From assembly GCF_005863245.1 (NCBI RefSeq), contig NZ_VBUT01000008.1, positions 62,001 to 126,000 of the forward strand: DNA of 64,000 nucleotides, given 5' to 3'. The notes beneath the pieces are model-generated. The model was given only the letters and a program-made list of their open reading frames with translations. It was not told the origin of the DNA and ran no database searches. Below are positions 1 to 7,452 of the stretch, one piece after another; within the stretch, counting starts at the first letter, position 1, and each line of letters begins with the position of its first letter. The position numbers and the translations under genes were made by a program. This stretch comes from Nocardia cyriacigeorgica (GTDB taxonomy: Bacteria; Actinomycetota; Actinomycetes; Mycobacteriales; Mycobacteriaceae).

Positions 1-1
1 G

Positions 2-487
2 ACCACGCGGGGTTCCCAGTTCCAGGTGCTCGACGATCAGGGCCGGCTGGTCGCCGGTATGCCGTTGACCTATCTGAAGGACGGGATGGAATGGCCGATC
101 GCGGCCCGGGTCGACGGTGATACCGCTGTGCTGACCCCGAGCACCGATCCGGCGTCCGCTCGACCTGCGGCGATGTTGCAGCCGACGGCCGAGGAGCCGG
201 TCGATGTGAACACCGCGCTGAGTACCGCCGCCACCCAGTTCGGGCTTGCCACCGCGGTCGGCACGCTGCTCGGGTCGTTGGTCGGCGGCGTGCTCGGCTG
301 CGTGGCGGGCGCGATCATCGGTGCGCCGCTGGTGGTGCCCACCTTCTTCGCCGGTCCGGTCGGGCTGTGCATCGGTGGCGCCGCGGTCGGCATCACGCTT
401 GGGGCGGCCGCGGGCATGATCGCGATCGGCGTGCCCGTCGGTGTAGCCGCTGCCATTCAGTTCTTCAATTCGACGGCAGCCAGGTGA
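2..487 (+). CDS. Glycine-zipper membrane protein, 5' end outside window
   Basis: The reading frame is open to the left edge, so this is probably the C-terminal part of a longer protein; a GTG at 26 is the first start codon visible inside. The N-terminal part reads like a small beta domain (residues such as QFQVLDDQGRLVAGMPLTYL). After about residue 75 there are two to three Gly/Ala-rich hydrophobic segments of glycine-zipper type, typical of membrane-inserting actinobacterial proteins. It is followed 36 nt later by a hairpin terminator. The next gene also starts with a glycine-zipper segment, so the two may belong together. I do not recognise a family; function unknown. Confidence 0.65.
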   Translation, partial: TTRGSQFQVLDDQGRLVAGMPLTYLKDGMEWPIAARVDGDTAVLTPSTDPASARPAAMLQPTAEEPVDVNTALSTAATQFGLATAVGTLLGSLVGGVLGCVAGAIIGAPLVVPTFFAGPVGLCIGGAAVGITLGAAAGMIAIGVPVGVAAAIQFFNSTAAR

Positions 488-522
488 ATCGGATTCAGAA
501 TTAGTCCGCGCTGAATAGTGGG

Positions 523-552
523 ATAGGCGGCATCCGTCCGGGTGCCGCCTAT
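523..552 (+). terminator. Intrinsic terminator-like hairpin
   Basis: A perfect 9-bp inverted repeat, ATAGGCGGC (523-531) and GCCGCCTAT (544-552), encloses a 12-nt loop and is followed by TTCT. It lies 36 nt after the stop of the first gene and probably ends that transcript. Confidence 0.6.
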
Positions 553-653
553 TTCTCGTGGCTGGGTAACGCGGTGTAAAAAATTCCCTACGTGCGGTCA
601 AGAGTCCGCAATGAAGGGGTCAGGATAATCGAATTCGTCTCTAGCCTCGATCG

Positions 654-2495
654 GTGGGTTTTCTCGGATTCACCTGGGCCGACGCCGGTTCGTTCGCCGG
701 CGGGATGATCGGCGCCGCCCTGCTCGGTCCGCCCGGCGCGATGCTCGGATCGACGGCGGGCTCATTCATTGGCGGCGTCGTCGGCGATGATCGAAGTGCC
801 GGCAGCGCGGCGGAAGAGGCCGTGGTCGCGGGGATCGGTGCGGCCGGCGGTGCGTGGGCGGCCAACCTCGGCGGGAAGCTTCTCAAAGACGGAATCACCG
901 CCGCCGCGACCAAAGCTCTGCCGGCGAACGCGGCGCGTTACGTGGAAACCGGTGCGGCCAAGGTCCTGCTGCCGTGGAACAAATACGAGGGCAGTCTGCT
1001 CGGCGCGCTCGCCGGCGGGTTCGGTGGCTATGAGGTCTCGCCGCAGGCGCGGCCACCGGTAACGATCGACACCATCGATATCGGCAACGGCGGATGCCCG
1101 GTGGCGATGGGCAGATTGCGGAGGCCCCCGCAGCTGTCCCGGCCGATCGCCGATTCCTATCAGCGGCTGCCGGGCTACCTGTGCGACGTCTGGCGCAGCT
1201 TCGGATCAGGTTCCGGGCGGTCCGCCCCGGTGCCCGAACCGCCGCCGCGTATCGGGGATCCGGCGCGCAGCGGGATCAAGGAATATGCCGACCGGGCACG
1301 TGCGCTCGACGCCGCGATCGCCGGATTCGCCGCGCTCGATCGCAAGGTCGCGGCGATCGCGGCCGACAGCGCCGATATCGCGGAACAGGGACGCACAGCG
1401 GTGTCCACCGTCATCGACAATGTCAACCGGTCCGCGGCCGAAACCCCGGACGGCAACGCCGACCGGCACGCCCTCGACCTGCTGCACGGCGCGTTCACGG
1501 CGGGCAGTCAGATTCTCACCCAGGCGATCACGGCGACCGGTGACACCGCCGGGCGTGCCGACCGGCTCACCGCTGAACTCCGCAAGTTACGTTCGGAATT
1601 CGACGAATACCGTGACAAGCACCGGAATCCGCCCGCGAAACCTTCCGAGCGAGCGAAACCCGAGGACGCTGCGGCAGTGCCGGAAATCTCGATTACTGTC
1701 GGCGGCCCGGTCGCGGCGCCGGTCGTCGTCCCGCCGCCACCTTCGCCCGTTGTGGTCGTGCCGACGCCTGCGCCCGAGTCGGTTCTGCCGCCGAGGCAAT
1801 CGGAATTGCCTGTATGGCCGTCAGTCGCAGCGCCGACGGCAGGGTCGCGACCCGCACCTCCCGTCGAACCGCCCGCAGTGGTTGCGCCGGGCTCGGATCA
1901 GACTGCGGCCGAGCGGGGTCCGTCGCCGTGGGTATCGGCGCAATCCGCAGCCGAACCGCCGGTGGCATTGATGCGGCCCACGCATGAGGTAGTCCGACCG
2001 CAGGAATCGGTTGCGCCGGAGCTTGTTTCGCCGCAGGCGGTATCGGACGGAACGACCGCCGATTCGCTGCCAGATGAATCGGATGCGCCCGTGACGCCAT
2101 GGTCGCCTCCGGCGGCACCGCCCGAAACCCGGTGGACCTCAGGCACCGAGCCGCTGCCACAACGGTCCGCGCAGTATGCGGCCGACCTCGCGCGCGGTAT
2201 GTCGTCCGGTCGCGCTCTGGATGAGCACGCGATACAGCCCCGCGGCAATGAAGGTTCTTCCGGGCGCACCGCAATGGCTACGCCGTCCGGGGTGCAGCAG
2301 TCCACCCCGACCCCCTGGACCTCGTGGACGAGAGTGCTTCCTTCTGGATTCGGCACTCCCTCTACGGCGGACGGACCTTCATCGTCGATCGGGCGGCCGG
2401 CACTTGATGCGGACTCGCTGGCGGAGATCTTCGCCCCGCTGTTCGAGCCAGGTCCGTTCACGATCGGGATGGTTGATATCAGCGAAGTTCGCTGA
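654..2495 (+). CDS. Large hypothetical protein: glycine-zipper head, helical core, Pro/Ser-rich tail
   Basis: A 613-residue protein of unknown function. Residues 1-60 are Gly/Ala-rich and hydrophobic (glycine-zipper-like), residues about 200-330 form a charged Ala-rich helical region likely to be coiled coil, and residues about 330-560 are a low-complexity Pro/Val/Ala/Ser stretch. The last 40 residues are compact again and end in an acidic, hydrophobic peptide. The architecture resembles surface or type VII-secreted actinobacterial proteins, but no signal peptide or WXG motif is visible. The start is a GTG with a weak ribosome site. It follows another glycine-zipper protein on the same strand, separated from it by a hairpin. 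Confidence 0.6.
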   Translation: MGFLGFTWADAGSFAGGMIGAALLGPPGAMLGSTAGSFIGGVVGDDRSAGSAAEEAVVAGIGAAGGAWAANLGGKLLKDGITAAATKALPANAARYVETGAAKVLLPWNKYEGSLLGALAGGFGGYEVSPQARPPVTIDTIDIGNGGCPVAMGRLRRPPQLSRPIADSYQRLPGYLCDVWRSFGSGSGRSAPVPEPPPRIGDPARSGIKEYADRARALDAAIAGFAALDRKVAAIAADSADIAEQGRTAVSTVIDNVNRSAAETPDGNADRHALDLLHGAFTAGSQILTQAITATGDTAGRADRLTAELRKLRSEFDEYRDKHRNPPAKPSERAKPEDAAAVPEISITVGGPVAAPVVVPPPPSPVVVVPTPAPESVLPPRQSELPVWPSVAAPTAGSRPAPPVEPPAVVAPGSDQTAAERGPSPWVSAQSAAEPPVALMRPTHEVVRPQESVAPELVSPQAVSDGTTADSLPDESDAPVTPWSPPAAPPETRWTSGTEPLPQRSAQYAADLARGMSSGRALDEHAIQPRGNEGSSGRTAMATPSGVQQSTPTPWTSWTRVLPSGFGTPSTADGPSSSIGRPALDADSLAEIFAPLFEPGPFTIGMVDISEVR

Positions 2496-2727
2496 ATCGG
2501 GTATCGTCGCGGTTGGGCATGTTGCCGGCCGGCAGGGACTGATCCGGGTGACGGCGCGGTCCGGCCTGCTGATGGCAGGCGAGGGCATTGAGCGGGGTTC
2601 GAAGCCAGATGCATTTGGGGGCCTCGCGCCCGTTTCGCAGTGGTGGGTCTCGGCCGATGAGCGCGTTCGGCCGGGTCCGGCCGATTGATCCGCAGCGGAT
2701 ACCGCGCGTGTTCGTTAGCCTGCCTGC

Positions 2728-3564
2728 ATGTCTGATGCGGCGGAACGGGACCGGATAGCGCTAGTGCTCGGCGGGGGTGGGCCGGTGGGAATCAGCTGGC
2801 TGGCCGGGCTGGGGACCGGGTTGCGGGAGGCCGGGATCGATCTGGGGCAGGCGGACCGGTTCGTCGGGACCTCCGCCGGTGCGGTGGTCGGATCGGTGCT
2901 GGCGGGCGGCGGTGAGCTGTCGCGGTTGCTGGTGGCGGAGCGGTCGAATTCGGCTCCGGTGCAACACGATATGACGGTCATGATGGAGATCGCCGGGCTC
3001 ATCGGACAGCGCGGGCAGGATCCGGCGCGGATGCGTCAGCGGATCGGGGAGCTGGCATTGGCGGCGAGCACCGGGGAGCCGGACGAGCACATCGAGCGAA
3101 TCGGCGGGCTGGTCGGGTTCGCAGACTGGCCGGACGCTGATCTGGTGATCACCGCGATCGACGCGGGCACCGGTGAACTGCGGCCGTGGACCCGCGACGA
3201 CGTCGCCACCCTCCCGCAGGCGCTGGCCTCGAGCACCGCCGTGCCCGGCATCTTCCCGCCCATCCCGATCGACGGGCGCCACTACTTCGACGGCGGCTAC
3301 CGCTCCAGCATCAATGCCGATCTGGCCGCGGGCGCCGATGTCGTGGTGATCATGGAACCGTTGGCGCACGTGTATCCGCGCAGCCGCGCCGACCGCGAAC
3401 ACGGCTGTGCCCGCGAGATCTCGATCGTGCCCGACGCCGGCGCCATCGAGGCGTTCGGTGTGGACCTGTTCAGCACCGCGGCACTGCGACCCGCCTACGA
3501 GGCCGGGGTGCGCCAGTCCGCCGAGGCGGCCGCGCAACTGAAAGAGGTATGGCCGAACCGATGA
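2728..3564 (+). CDS. Patatin-like phospholipase family protein
   Basis: A 278-residue serine acyl hydrolase of the patatin family, expected to deacylate phospholipids or other acyl esters with a Ser-Asp dyad. The oxyanion motif GGGGPVG is at residues 15-21, the nucleophile elbow GTSAG at 47-51 (Ser49) and the catalytic DGG motif at 188-190. There is no signal peptide, so it is probably cytoplasmic or membrane-associated. The length suits single-domain bacterial patatins. The next gene, a polysaccharide deacetylase, begins 10 nt after the stop, so the two are probably co-transcribed. The physiological substrate cannot be told from sequence. Confidence 0.85.
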   Translation: MSDAAERDRIALVLGGGGPVGISWLAGLGTGLREAGIDLGQADRFVGTSAGAVVGSVLAGGGELSRLLVAERSNSAPVQHDMTVMMEIAGLIGQRGQDPARMRQRIGELALAASTGEPDEHIERIGGLVGFADWPDADLVITAIDAGTGELRPWTRDDVATLPQALASSTAVPGIFPPIPIDGRHYFDGGYRSSINADLAAGADVVVIMEPLAHVYPRSRADREHGCAREISIVPDAGAIEAFGVDLFSTAALRPAYEAGVRQSAEAAAQLKEVWPNR

Positions 3565-3574
3565 CGGGCCGACG

Positions 3575-4279
3575 ATGAAGCGCCGGGTGCTGATCGGCGC
3601 GGCGGTGACGCTGGTGGTCGTCGTTGTGCTGGCTGTCGGCGGCTACTACCTGATGAATTCGCGGACCTTCCAGCTGGCGGGCCGGATCGTCGATCGAGTG
3701 GACACCGACGCGAAGGTGGTCGCATTGACGCTGGACGACGGCCCGACCACCACAACCCCCGAGGTGCTGAAGGTGCTGGCCGAGGCCGGCGTGCCCGCAA
3801 CGTTCTATCTCAACGGCCGCGATCTCGCAGCACACCCGCAGTACGGCGCGGCGATCGCCGCGGCGGGCCACGAGATCGGCAACCACACCTACACCCATCG
3901 CCGCATGGTGTTCGTGACCCCCGGCACCGTCGCCGACGAGGTGGGCCGCACCGACTCCGAGATCCGCGAGACCGGCTACCAGGGCCCGATCACCTTCCGC
4001 CCGCCCTACGGCAAGAAGCTGTGGACGCTGCCGAAATACCTGTCCGACCACGACACCACCACGGTGATGTGGGATGTGGAGCCCGACTCCGATCCGTCGG
4101 CGAGTGCCCAGCAGATCGTCGAGCAGACCGTGCGGGAGGTGCGGCCGGGCTCGATCATCCTGCTGCATGTGATGTTCGGGAACAGGGCGAATTCGCTGGC
4201 GGCGATTCCCGGGATCGTTGGCGCGCTGAAGGCTGATGGGTACCGGTTCGTCACGGTGTCGGACCTGCTGCGCGGATAA
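3575..4279 (+). CDS. Polysaccharide deacetylase (NodB homology), membrane-anchored
   Basis: A 234-residue carbohydrate esterase family 4 protein predicted to remove N-acetyl groups from peptidoglycan or another cell-wall glycan outside the membrane. An N-terminal hydrophobic helix (residues about 5-26) anchors or exports it. The NodB motifs are present: LTLDDGP (51-57, catalytic and metal Asp), NHTYTH (103-108, metal His residues), RPPYG (142-146) and a late LLH motif. It lies 10 nt after the patatin-like gene on the same strand, and the array of heptamer repeats begins shortly after its stop. Confidence 0.88.
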   Translation: MKRRVLIGAAVTLVVVVVLAVGGYYLMNSRTFQLAGRIVDRVDTDAKVVALTLDDGPTTTTPEVLKVLAEAGVPATFYLNGRDLAAHPQYGAAIAAAGHEIGNHTYTHRRMVFVTPGTVADEVGRTDSEIRETGYQGPITFRPPYGKKLWTLPKYLSDHDTTTVMWDVEPDSDPSASAQQIVEQTVREVRPGSIILLHVMFGNRANSLAAIPGIVGALKADGYRFVTVSDLLRG

Positions 4280-4345
4280 GGCACGCACCGTCGGCCTGCA
4301 CCAGTTGTCGCGGCGCTAGTGGACCAGCTCGGCGGAATGGATCAA

Positions 4346-4548
4346 GCTCGCTGCTCGCTGCTCGCTGCTCGCTGCTCGCTGCTCGCCGGTCGCGGGTCGC
4401 GGGTGGCTGCTCGCCGGTCGCGGGTCGCGGGTGGCTGCTCGCCGGTCGCGGGTCGCGGGTGGCTGCTCGCCGGTCGCGGGTCGCGGGTCGCGGGTCGCCG
4501 GTTGCCGGTCGCGGGTTGCCGGTCGCAGGTCGCGGGTCGCTGGTGGTT
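4346..4548. repeat. Heptanucleotide tandem repeat array (about 29 units)
   Basis: The whole stretch keeps a strict 7-bp register. It opens with five GCTCGCT units, then three copies of a 28-bp higher-order unit made of four heptamers (GCTCGCC, GGTCGCG, GGTCGCG, GGTGGCT), then degenerates into GGTCGCG/GGTTGCC variants. Because 7 is not a multiple of 3, open frames through it encode repeated heptapeptides on both strands, but no ribosome site or protein family supports a gene. It fills most of the 468-bp gap between the deacetylase and the AhpD-like gene. Confidence 0.9.
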
Positions 4549-4747
4549 GGTGCCCGGCTGCTCGGTATCGCGCGTCAGATTGCCGGGTGGTCGGTCGCGA
4601 GTGGTGGTCCACCGGTAGTGGGCGGCCCGTAGCTGGGGTCGGGCGCGGAACACCCCGCACGCATCCCGGCGCCGGGTAGGCTCGGCGGCGGCCCGCGTGC
4701 CCGGCCGCTGATCGGGCGCGCAGATCTGGTGAAAGAGGCGAACGCAG

Positions 4748-5299
4748 ATGGTTTCGACGTCGCAACCACGTGTGTCCCCGGGGCGATTGCGTCAGCTGGG
4801 ACCGATCAACTGGGTGGTCTGGCAGGTTCTCTCGCGCGCCGCGGGCACCGCGGACGCGCATCTGTTCAGCACCCTCGGCCGCACCGGCGGACTGTTCCGC
4901 GGCTGGCTGCACTACTCCGGCAAGCTCATGCCCGGCGGCAAGCTGACCAGGCACGAGTCCGAACTCGTCATCCTGCGGGTGGCGCATCTGCGCTCCTGCG
5001 ACTACGAGATGGACCATCACATCAAGCTCGGCAAACGCGCGGGTGTCACCCCGGAGATCCTGGACCGGGTGCGCACCGGCCCGGACGCCCCCGGCTGGTC
5101 CGAAAAACATCGCGCGCTGCTCACCGCCGTCGACCAGCTGGTCACCACCCGCGATATCGACGACGCCGCATGGGAGCAGCTGGCCACCTACTACGACGAC
5201 CGCCACCTCATCGAAATCGTCCTGTTGACAAACCAATACGAGGGCCTGGCCTCGACCATCACCGCGTTGCGTATCCAGCGCGACGAGATGAGCCACTAG
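4748..5299 (+). CDS. Carboxymuconolactone decarboxylase (AhpD-like) family protein
   Basis: A 183-residue all-helical protein of the carboxymuconolactone decarboxylase superfamily. The signature around residues 75-95 reads R-x-A-H-L-R-S-C-D-Y-E-M-D-H-H, giving the conserved Cys and His pair; the second Cys of the AhpD CxxC is replaced by a non-Cys residue, as in many actinobacterial paralogues. AhpD-type members act as alkylhydroperoxidases; one-Cys members are mostly uncharacterised. It stands alone between two repeat arrays, with ATG preceded by a GA-rich site (GAAAGAGG). Family assignment is firm, reaction is not. Confidence 0.8.
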   Translation: MVSTSQPRVSPGRLRQLGPINWVVWQVLSRAAGTADAHLFSTLGRTGGLFRGWLHYSGKLMPGGKLTRHESELVILRVAHLRSCDYEMDHHIKLGKRAGVTPEILDRVRTGPDAPGWSEKHRALLTAVDQLVTTRDIDDAAWEQLATYYDDRHLIEIVLLTNQYEGLASTITALRIQRDEMSH

Positions 5300-5375
5300 C
5301 GCAGACCGGGGTGTGAGGCGTCCGGCCCGCCGCCTCGCCGCTGCACTGTGGATAGCACGGGCCGCGGCACCGGGT

Positions 5376-5520
5376 GCGGCAGGTGGCGGGCGTCGGCAAT
5401 GGGTGCGGCACGTCACGGGCCTCGGCACGTGGGTGCGGCGGATGACGGACGTCAGCATTGGACCCGGCAGATCGCGGGCGTCGGCATTGGGCGCTGGAGG
5501 TGACGGGCCTCGGCCGTGAA
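5376..5520. repeat. Five imperfect ~29-bp tandem repeats
   Basis: Units start at about 5376, 5405, 5435, 5464 and 5493 and share the plan GCGGC-x(8-9)-GGGC-x-TCGGCA-x-TGGG. Copies differ at several positions. The array occupies the gap between the AhpD-like gene and the small membrane protein, and nothing in it looks coding. Confidence 0.75.
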
Positions 5521-5560
5521 GAGCTGGCTTCAGGAAACCCATCGCCCTGCGGTTCCGATA

Positions 5561-5932
5561 TCAGCACGCCGGCTGGAACGGATAGCACGGGGGCGGCGGC
5601 GGTTTCGCTGACGTCGGCGGCGCGGGAACGGGCACCGGAACCGGCTGCTGCCCCGCCCCACCGCCGCTCGTCGCGACAGTGCTCACCACCAGCGCGACCA
5701 GTCCCGCGATCACGGCGAAGAACACGCACATGATGCCGAAGCCCAAGACGCTGTCGACGTCGGTTCCTCGGTCGGTCGCGGCCACCGGCCGGGCGCCGTA
5801 CCGGGAACTTCGCGACGAGCGCCGGATGCGGTAGTGGTGATAGCGCGGGTACCGGCTTCCGCGCCCTGATGGACGTCGGTAGTGGGGGCGTACCGGACGC
5901 CCTTTCCTGATATGGCCGCGTACATCAGGCAT
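5561..5932 (-). CDS. Small single-pass membrane protein ending in CYPFQPAC
   Basis: A protein of about 123 residues (ATG at 5932; a TTG 54 nt upstream would add 18). It has an Arg/Tyr/His-rich basic N-terminal half, one transmembrane helix (GFGIMCVFFAVIAGLVALVV) and an extracytoplasmic Pro/Val-rich linker that ends in the octapeptide CYPFQPAC at the very C-terminus. The nearby NERD-like membrane protein at 7453-8385 ends in CWPFQPGC after the same kind of helix and linker, which argues that both are real and share a C-terminal signature. The two Cys could form a small disulfide loop. Function unknown. Confidence 0.65.
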   Translation of the reverse strand: MPDVRGHIRKGRPVRPHYRRPSGRGSRYPRYHHYRIRRSSRSSRYGARPVAATDRGTDVDSVLGFGIMCVFFAVIAGLVALVVSTVATSGGGAGQQPVPVPVPAPPTSAKPPPPPCYPFQPAC

Positions 5933-5996
5933 GTCTCCATTGTCGCAGCCGTCTCCAGCAAATTCATCGAATGTGCTGTCGCGCAAGCATTGTCGA

Positions 5997-6767
5997 TCAG
6001 GATCCGCTGCCGCTGATCAGCCTGTCGAGCCCGTCGAGCACTCGCGCGAGCCCGAACTCGAACGCGTGGTCGGCACTGTAGGCGGCGTCGTGCGCCGATC
6101 CCGCGGCGGCGCCGACGCGCGTGGCCAGCGGGAATTGCTCTGGGGTGATGCGCGATTCGAGGAGCGGGCCTGCGCGTTCCCACCATTCGCTGTCGGAGAT
6201 CGAGCTGTCGGCGGCGGCGCGGGCGGTGTCGTTCGCTATGCGCGCGACGGAGGTGACGAAGCCGAGCAGGTAGGTCAGGGCGGCATCCATCTGGACGTCG
6301 TCGAGACCGAGACCGTCGAAGGCGCGCAGTTCGTGGTCGTATTTGGCGGTTTGGCCGGGGCCGAGCGGCGGGCGGGTGGTGGAGATGTCGGCGACCCACG
6401 GATGTTCGGTCAGCATCGTCCGGTTCTCCGCCGCGACGGTGGCCACGCGCTCGCGCCACGGTAGGCCGTCGAGGTCGGCGCGCGGCATCGCCAGGTAGAC
6501 GGCGTCGAGCATGAGGTCGATCAGCTCGGCCTTGCCGGGGACGTAGGTGTAGGTCGCCATGGGGGTGAGCCCGAGGTGGGCGGCGACCGCGCGCATCGTC
6601 ACGGCGGCGATTCCTTCGGCGTCGGCGATCTCGATGGCCGCGGCGACCACCTCGTCGACGCTGCTGCGTTGCTTCGGCCCGCGGCCGGGCGGGGTCGGCA
6701 CCCGCCAGAGCAGCTCCAGGGTCCGCACGGGATCTCCCGCGCTGCTGCGTTCCTTCGGCCCTGCCAT
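5997..6767 (-). CDS. TetR family transcriptional regulator (TetR C-terminal domain)
   Basis: A 256-residue repressor. The DNA-binding helix-turn-helix is at about residues 37-80 (VDEVVAAAIEIADAEG... MRAVAAHLGLTPMATYTYVP), followed by a ligand-binding domain of the tetracycline-repressor C-terminal type. The start ATG is preceded by GGAGG. It is divergent from a VOC-family gene, and the intervening 104 bp contain a dyad at 6814-6850, so it probably represses that gene and itself. The ligand is unknown. Confidence 0.85.
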   Translation of the reverse strand: MAGPKERSSAGDPVRTLELLWRVPTPPGRGPKQRSSVDEVVAAAIEIADAEGIAAVTMRAVAAHLGLTPMATYTYVPGKAELIDLMLDAVYLAMPRADLDGLPWRERVATVAAENRTMLTEHPWVADISTTRPPLGPGQTAKYDHELRAFDGLGLDDVQMDAALTYLLGFVTSVARIANDTARAAADSSISDSEWWERAGPLLESRITPEQFPLATRVGAAAGSAHDAAYSADHAFEFGLARVLDGLDRLISGSGS

Positions 6768-6813
6768 CCCACCTCCATCGAGTGATTCACATCACAATGC
6801 GGCTCATCGGAAA

Positions 6814-6850
6814 TTTCTCTACAAAGTATAACGTACTAAGTAGAGAGAAA
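6814..6850. promoter_or_regulatory. Candidate TetR operator
   Basis: A dyad is centred at 6831: CTAC-2 nt-AGTA on the left (6819-6828) matches TACT-2 nt-GTAG on the right (6834-6843), with flanking TTTCT and AGAGAAA extending the symmetry. It sits between divergent tetR and VOC genes, 22 nt upstream of the VOC start, as expected for a shared repressor site. Confidence 0.6.
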
Positions 6851-6871
6851 CGCGATCAGAAGGAGCCCCGT

Positions 6872-7249
6872 ATGCGCATCACCGAATCCGCCATCTCGCT
6901 CAATGTCGCCGACCCGCAGGCCTCGGCGAAGTTCGTCACCGACCATCTGGGGTTCACCGAGAAGATGTCGGCCGACGGGTTCGTCTCGCTCGCCCGCGAG
7001 GACGCGGGCATGAACCTCATCTACCTGCGCACCGGGCTGAAGAGCTTCAAGCCGGCCAGCGCGGCGGGCAGCGCCGGTCAGGGCCTGCTCGTCGTCTTCG
7101 TCGTCGACGATATCGACACCGAGTACGCGCGCCTGCAATCCGAAGGCGTCCCGATCGTCACCCCGATCGAAACCGAGGAATGGGGCGAACGCTACTTCCA
7201 GATGGCCGACCCCAACGGCATTCTCTACCAACTGGTCCAATGGGTGTGA
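6872..7249 (+). CDS. VOC family (glyoxalase/bleomycin-resistance fold) protein
   Basis: A 125-residue single-module vicinal-oxygen-chelate protein. The first beta-alpha-beta unit begins RITESAISLNVADP and the second carries the metal-side pattern ...YFQMADPNGILYQLVQW near the C-terminus. Members are dioxygenases, glyoxalases or drug-binding resistance proteins; the first half lacks a clear metal His, so a binding role is possible. The ATG has an AGGAG site 7 nt upstream. It is divergent from tetR across a dyad, suggesting inducible expression by a small molecule. The stop is 8 nt before an inverted-repeat element. Confidence 0.8.
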   Translation: MRITESAISLNVADPQASAKFVTDHLGFTEKMSADGFVSLAREDAGMNLIYLRTGLKSFKPASAAGSAGQGLLVVFVVDDIDTEYARLQSEGVPIVTPIETEEWGERYFQMADPNGILYQLVQWV

Positions 7250-7257
7250 CCGATCCG

Positions 7258-7315
7258 CGAGAGCTACATGGCCGTGGCAAACCCGCGAGAACGCCACACG
7301 CTGATGTAGCTCTCG
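7258..7315. repeat. Inverted-repeat element, copy A
   Basis: Arms CGAGAGCTACAT (7258-7269) and ATGTAGCTCTCG (7304-7315) are perfect 12-bp complements around a 34-nt interior. It starts 8 nt after the VOC gene stop. Related copies are at 18923, 19915 and 54765. Confidence 0.85.
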
Positions 7316-7382
7316 ACGGCGGTCGATGCCCTTGGGGTGGAATTCGACCGGGCGGGGCGTCATGATCTAGCGGAGTAGCTCG

Positions 7383-7408
7383 GGCGGCGGCCTCTGTGGG
7401 CCGCCGCC
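7383..7408. terminator. GC-rich hairpin between VOC and NERD-like genes
   Basis: Perfect 10-bp inverted repeat GGCGGCGGCC (7383-7392) and GGCCGCCGCC (7399-7408) with a 6-nt loop and no T-tract. It lies in the 203-bp gap and could terminate the VOC transcript or sit in the leader of the next gene. Confidence 0.45.
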
Positions 7409-7452
7409 AGGAGCGAAGGCTGGATCGGGACGCACGTCAGGGGTTGTGCACG

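Noticed and set aside
4316..5542. Long minus-strand open frame with repeated RPATRDP-type peptides
   Set aside because: It is produced by the heptamer array and the 29-bp array plus an antisense overlap with the AhpD-like gene; no ribosome site or domain supports it.
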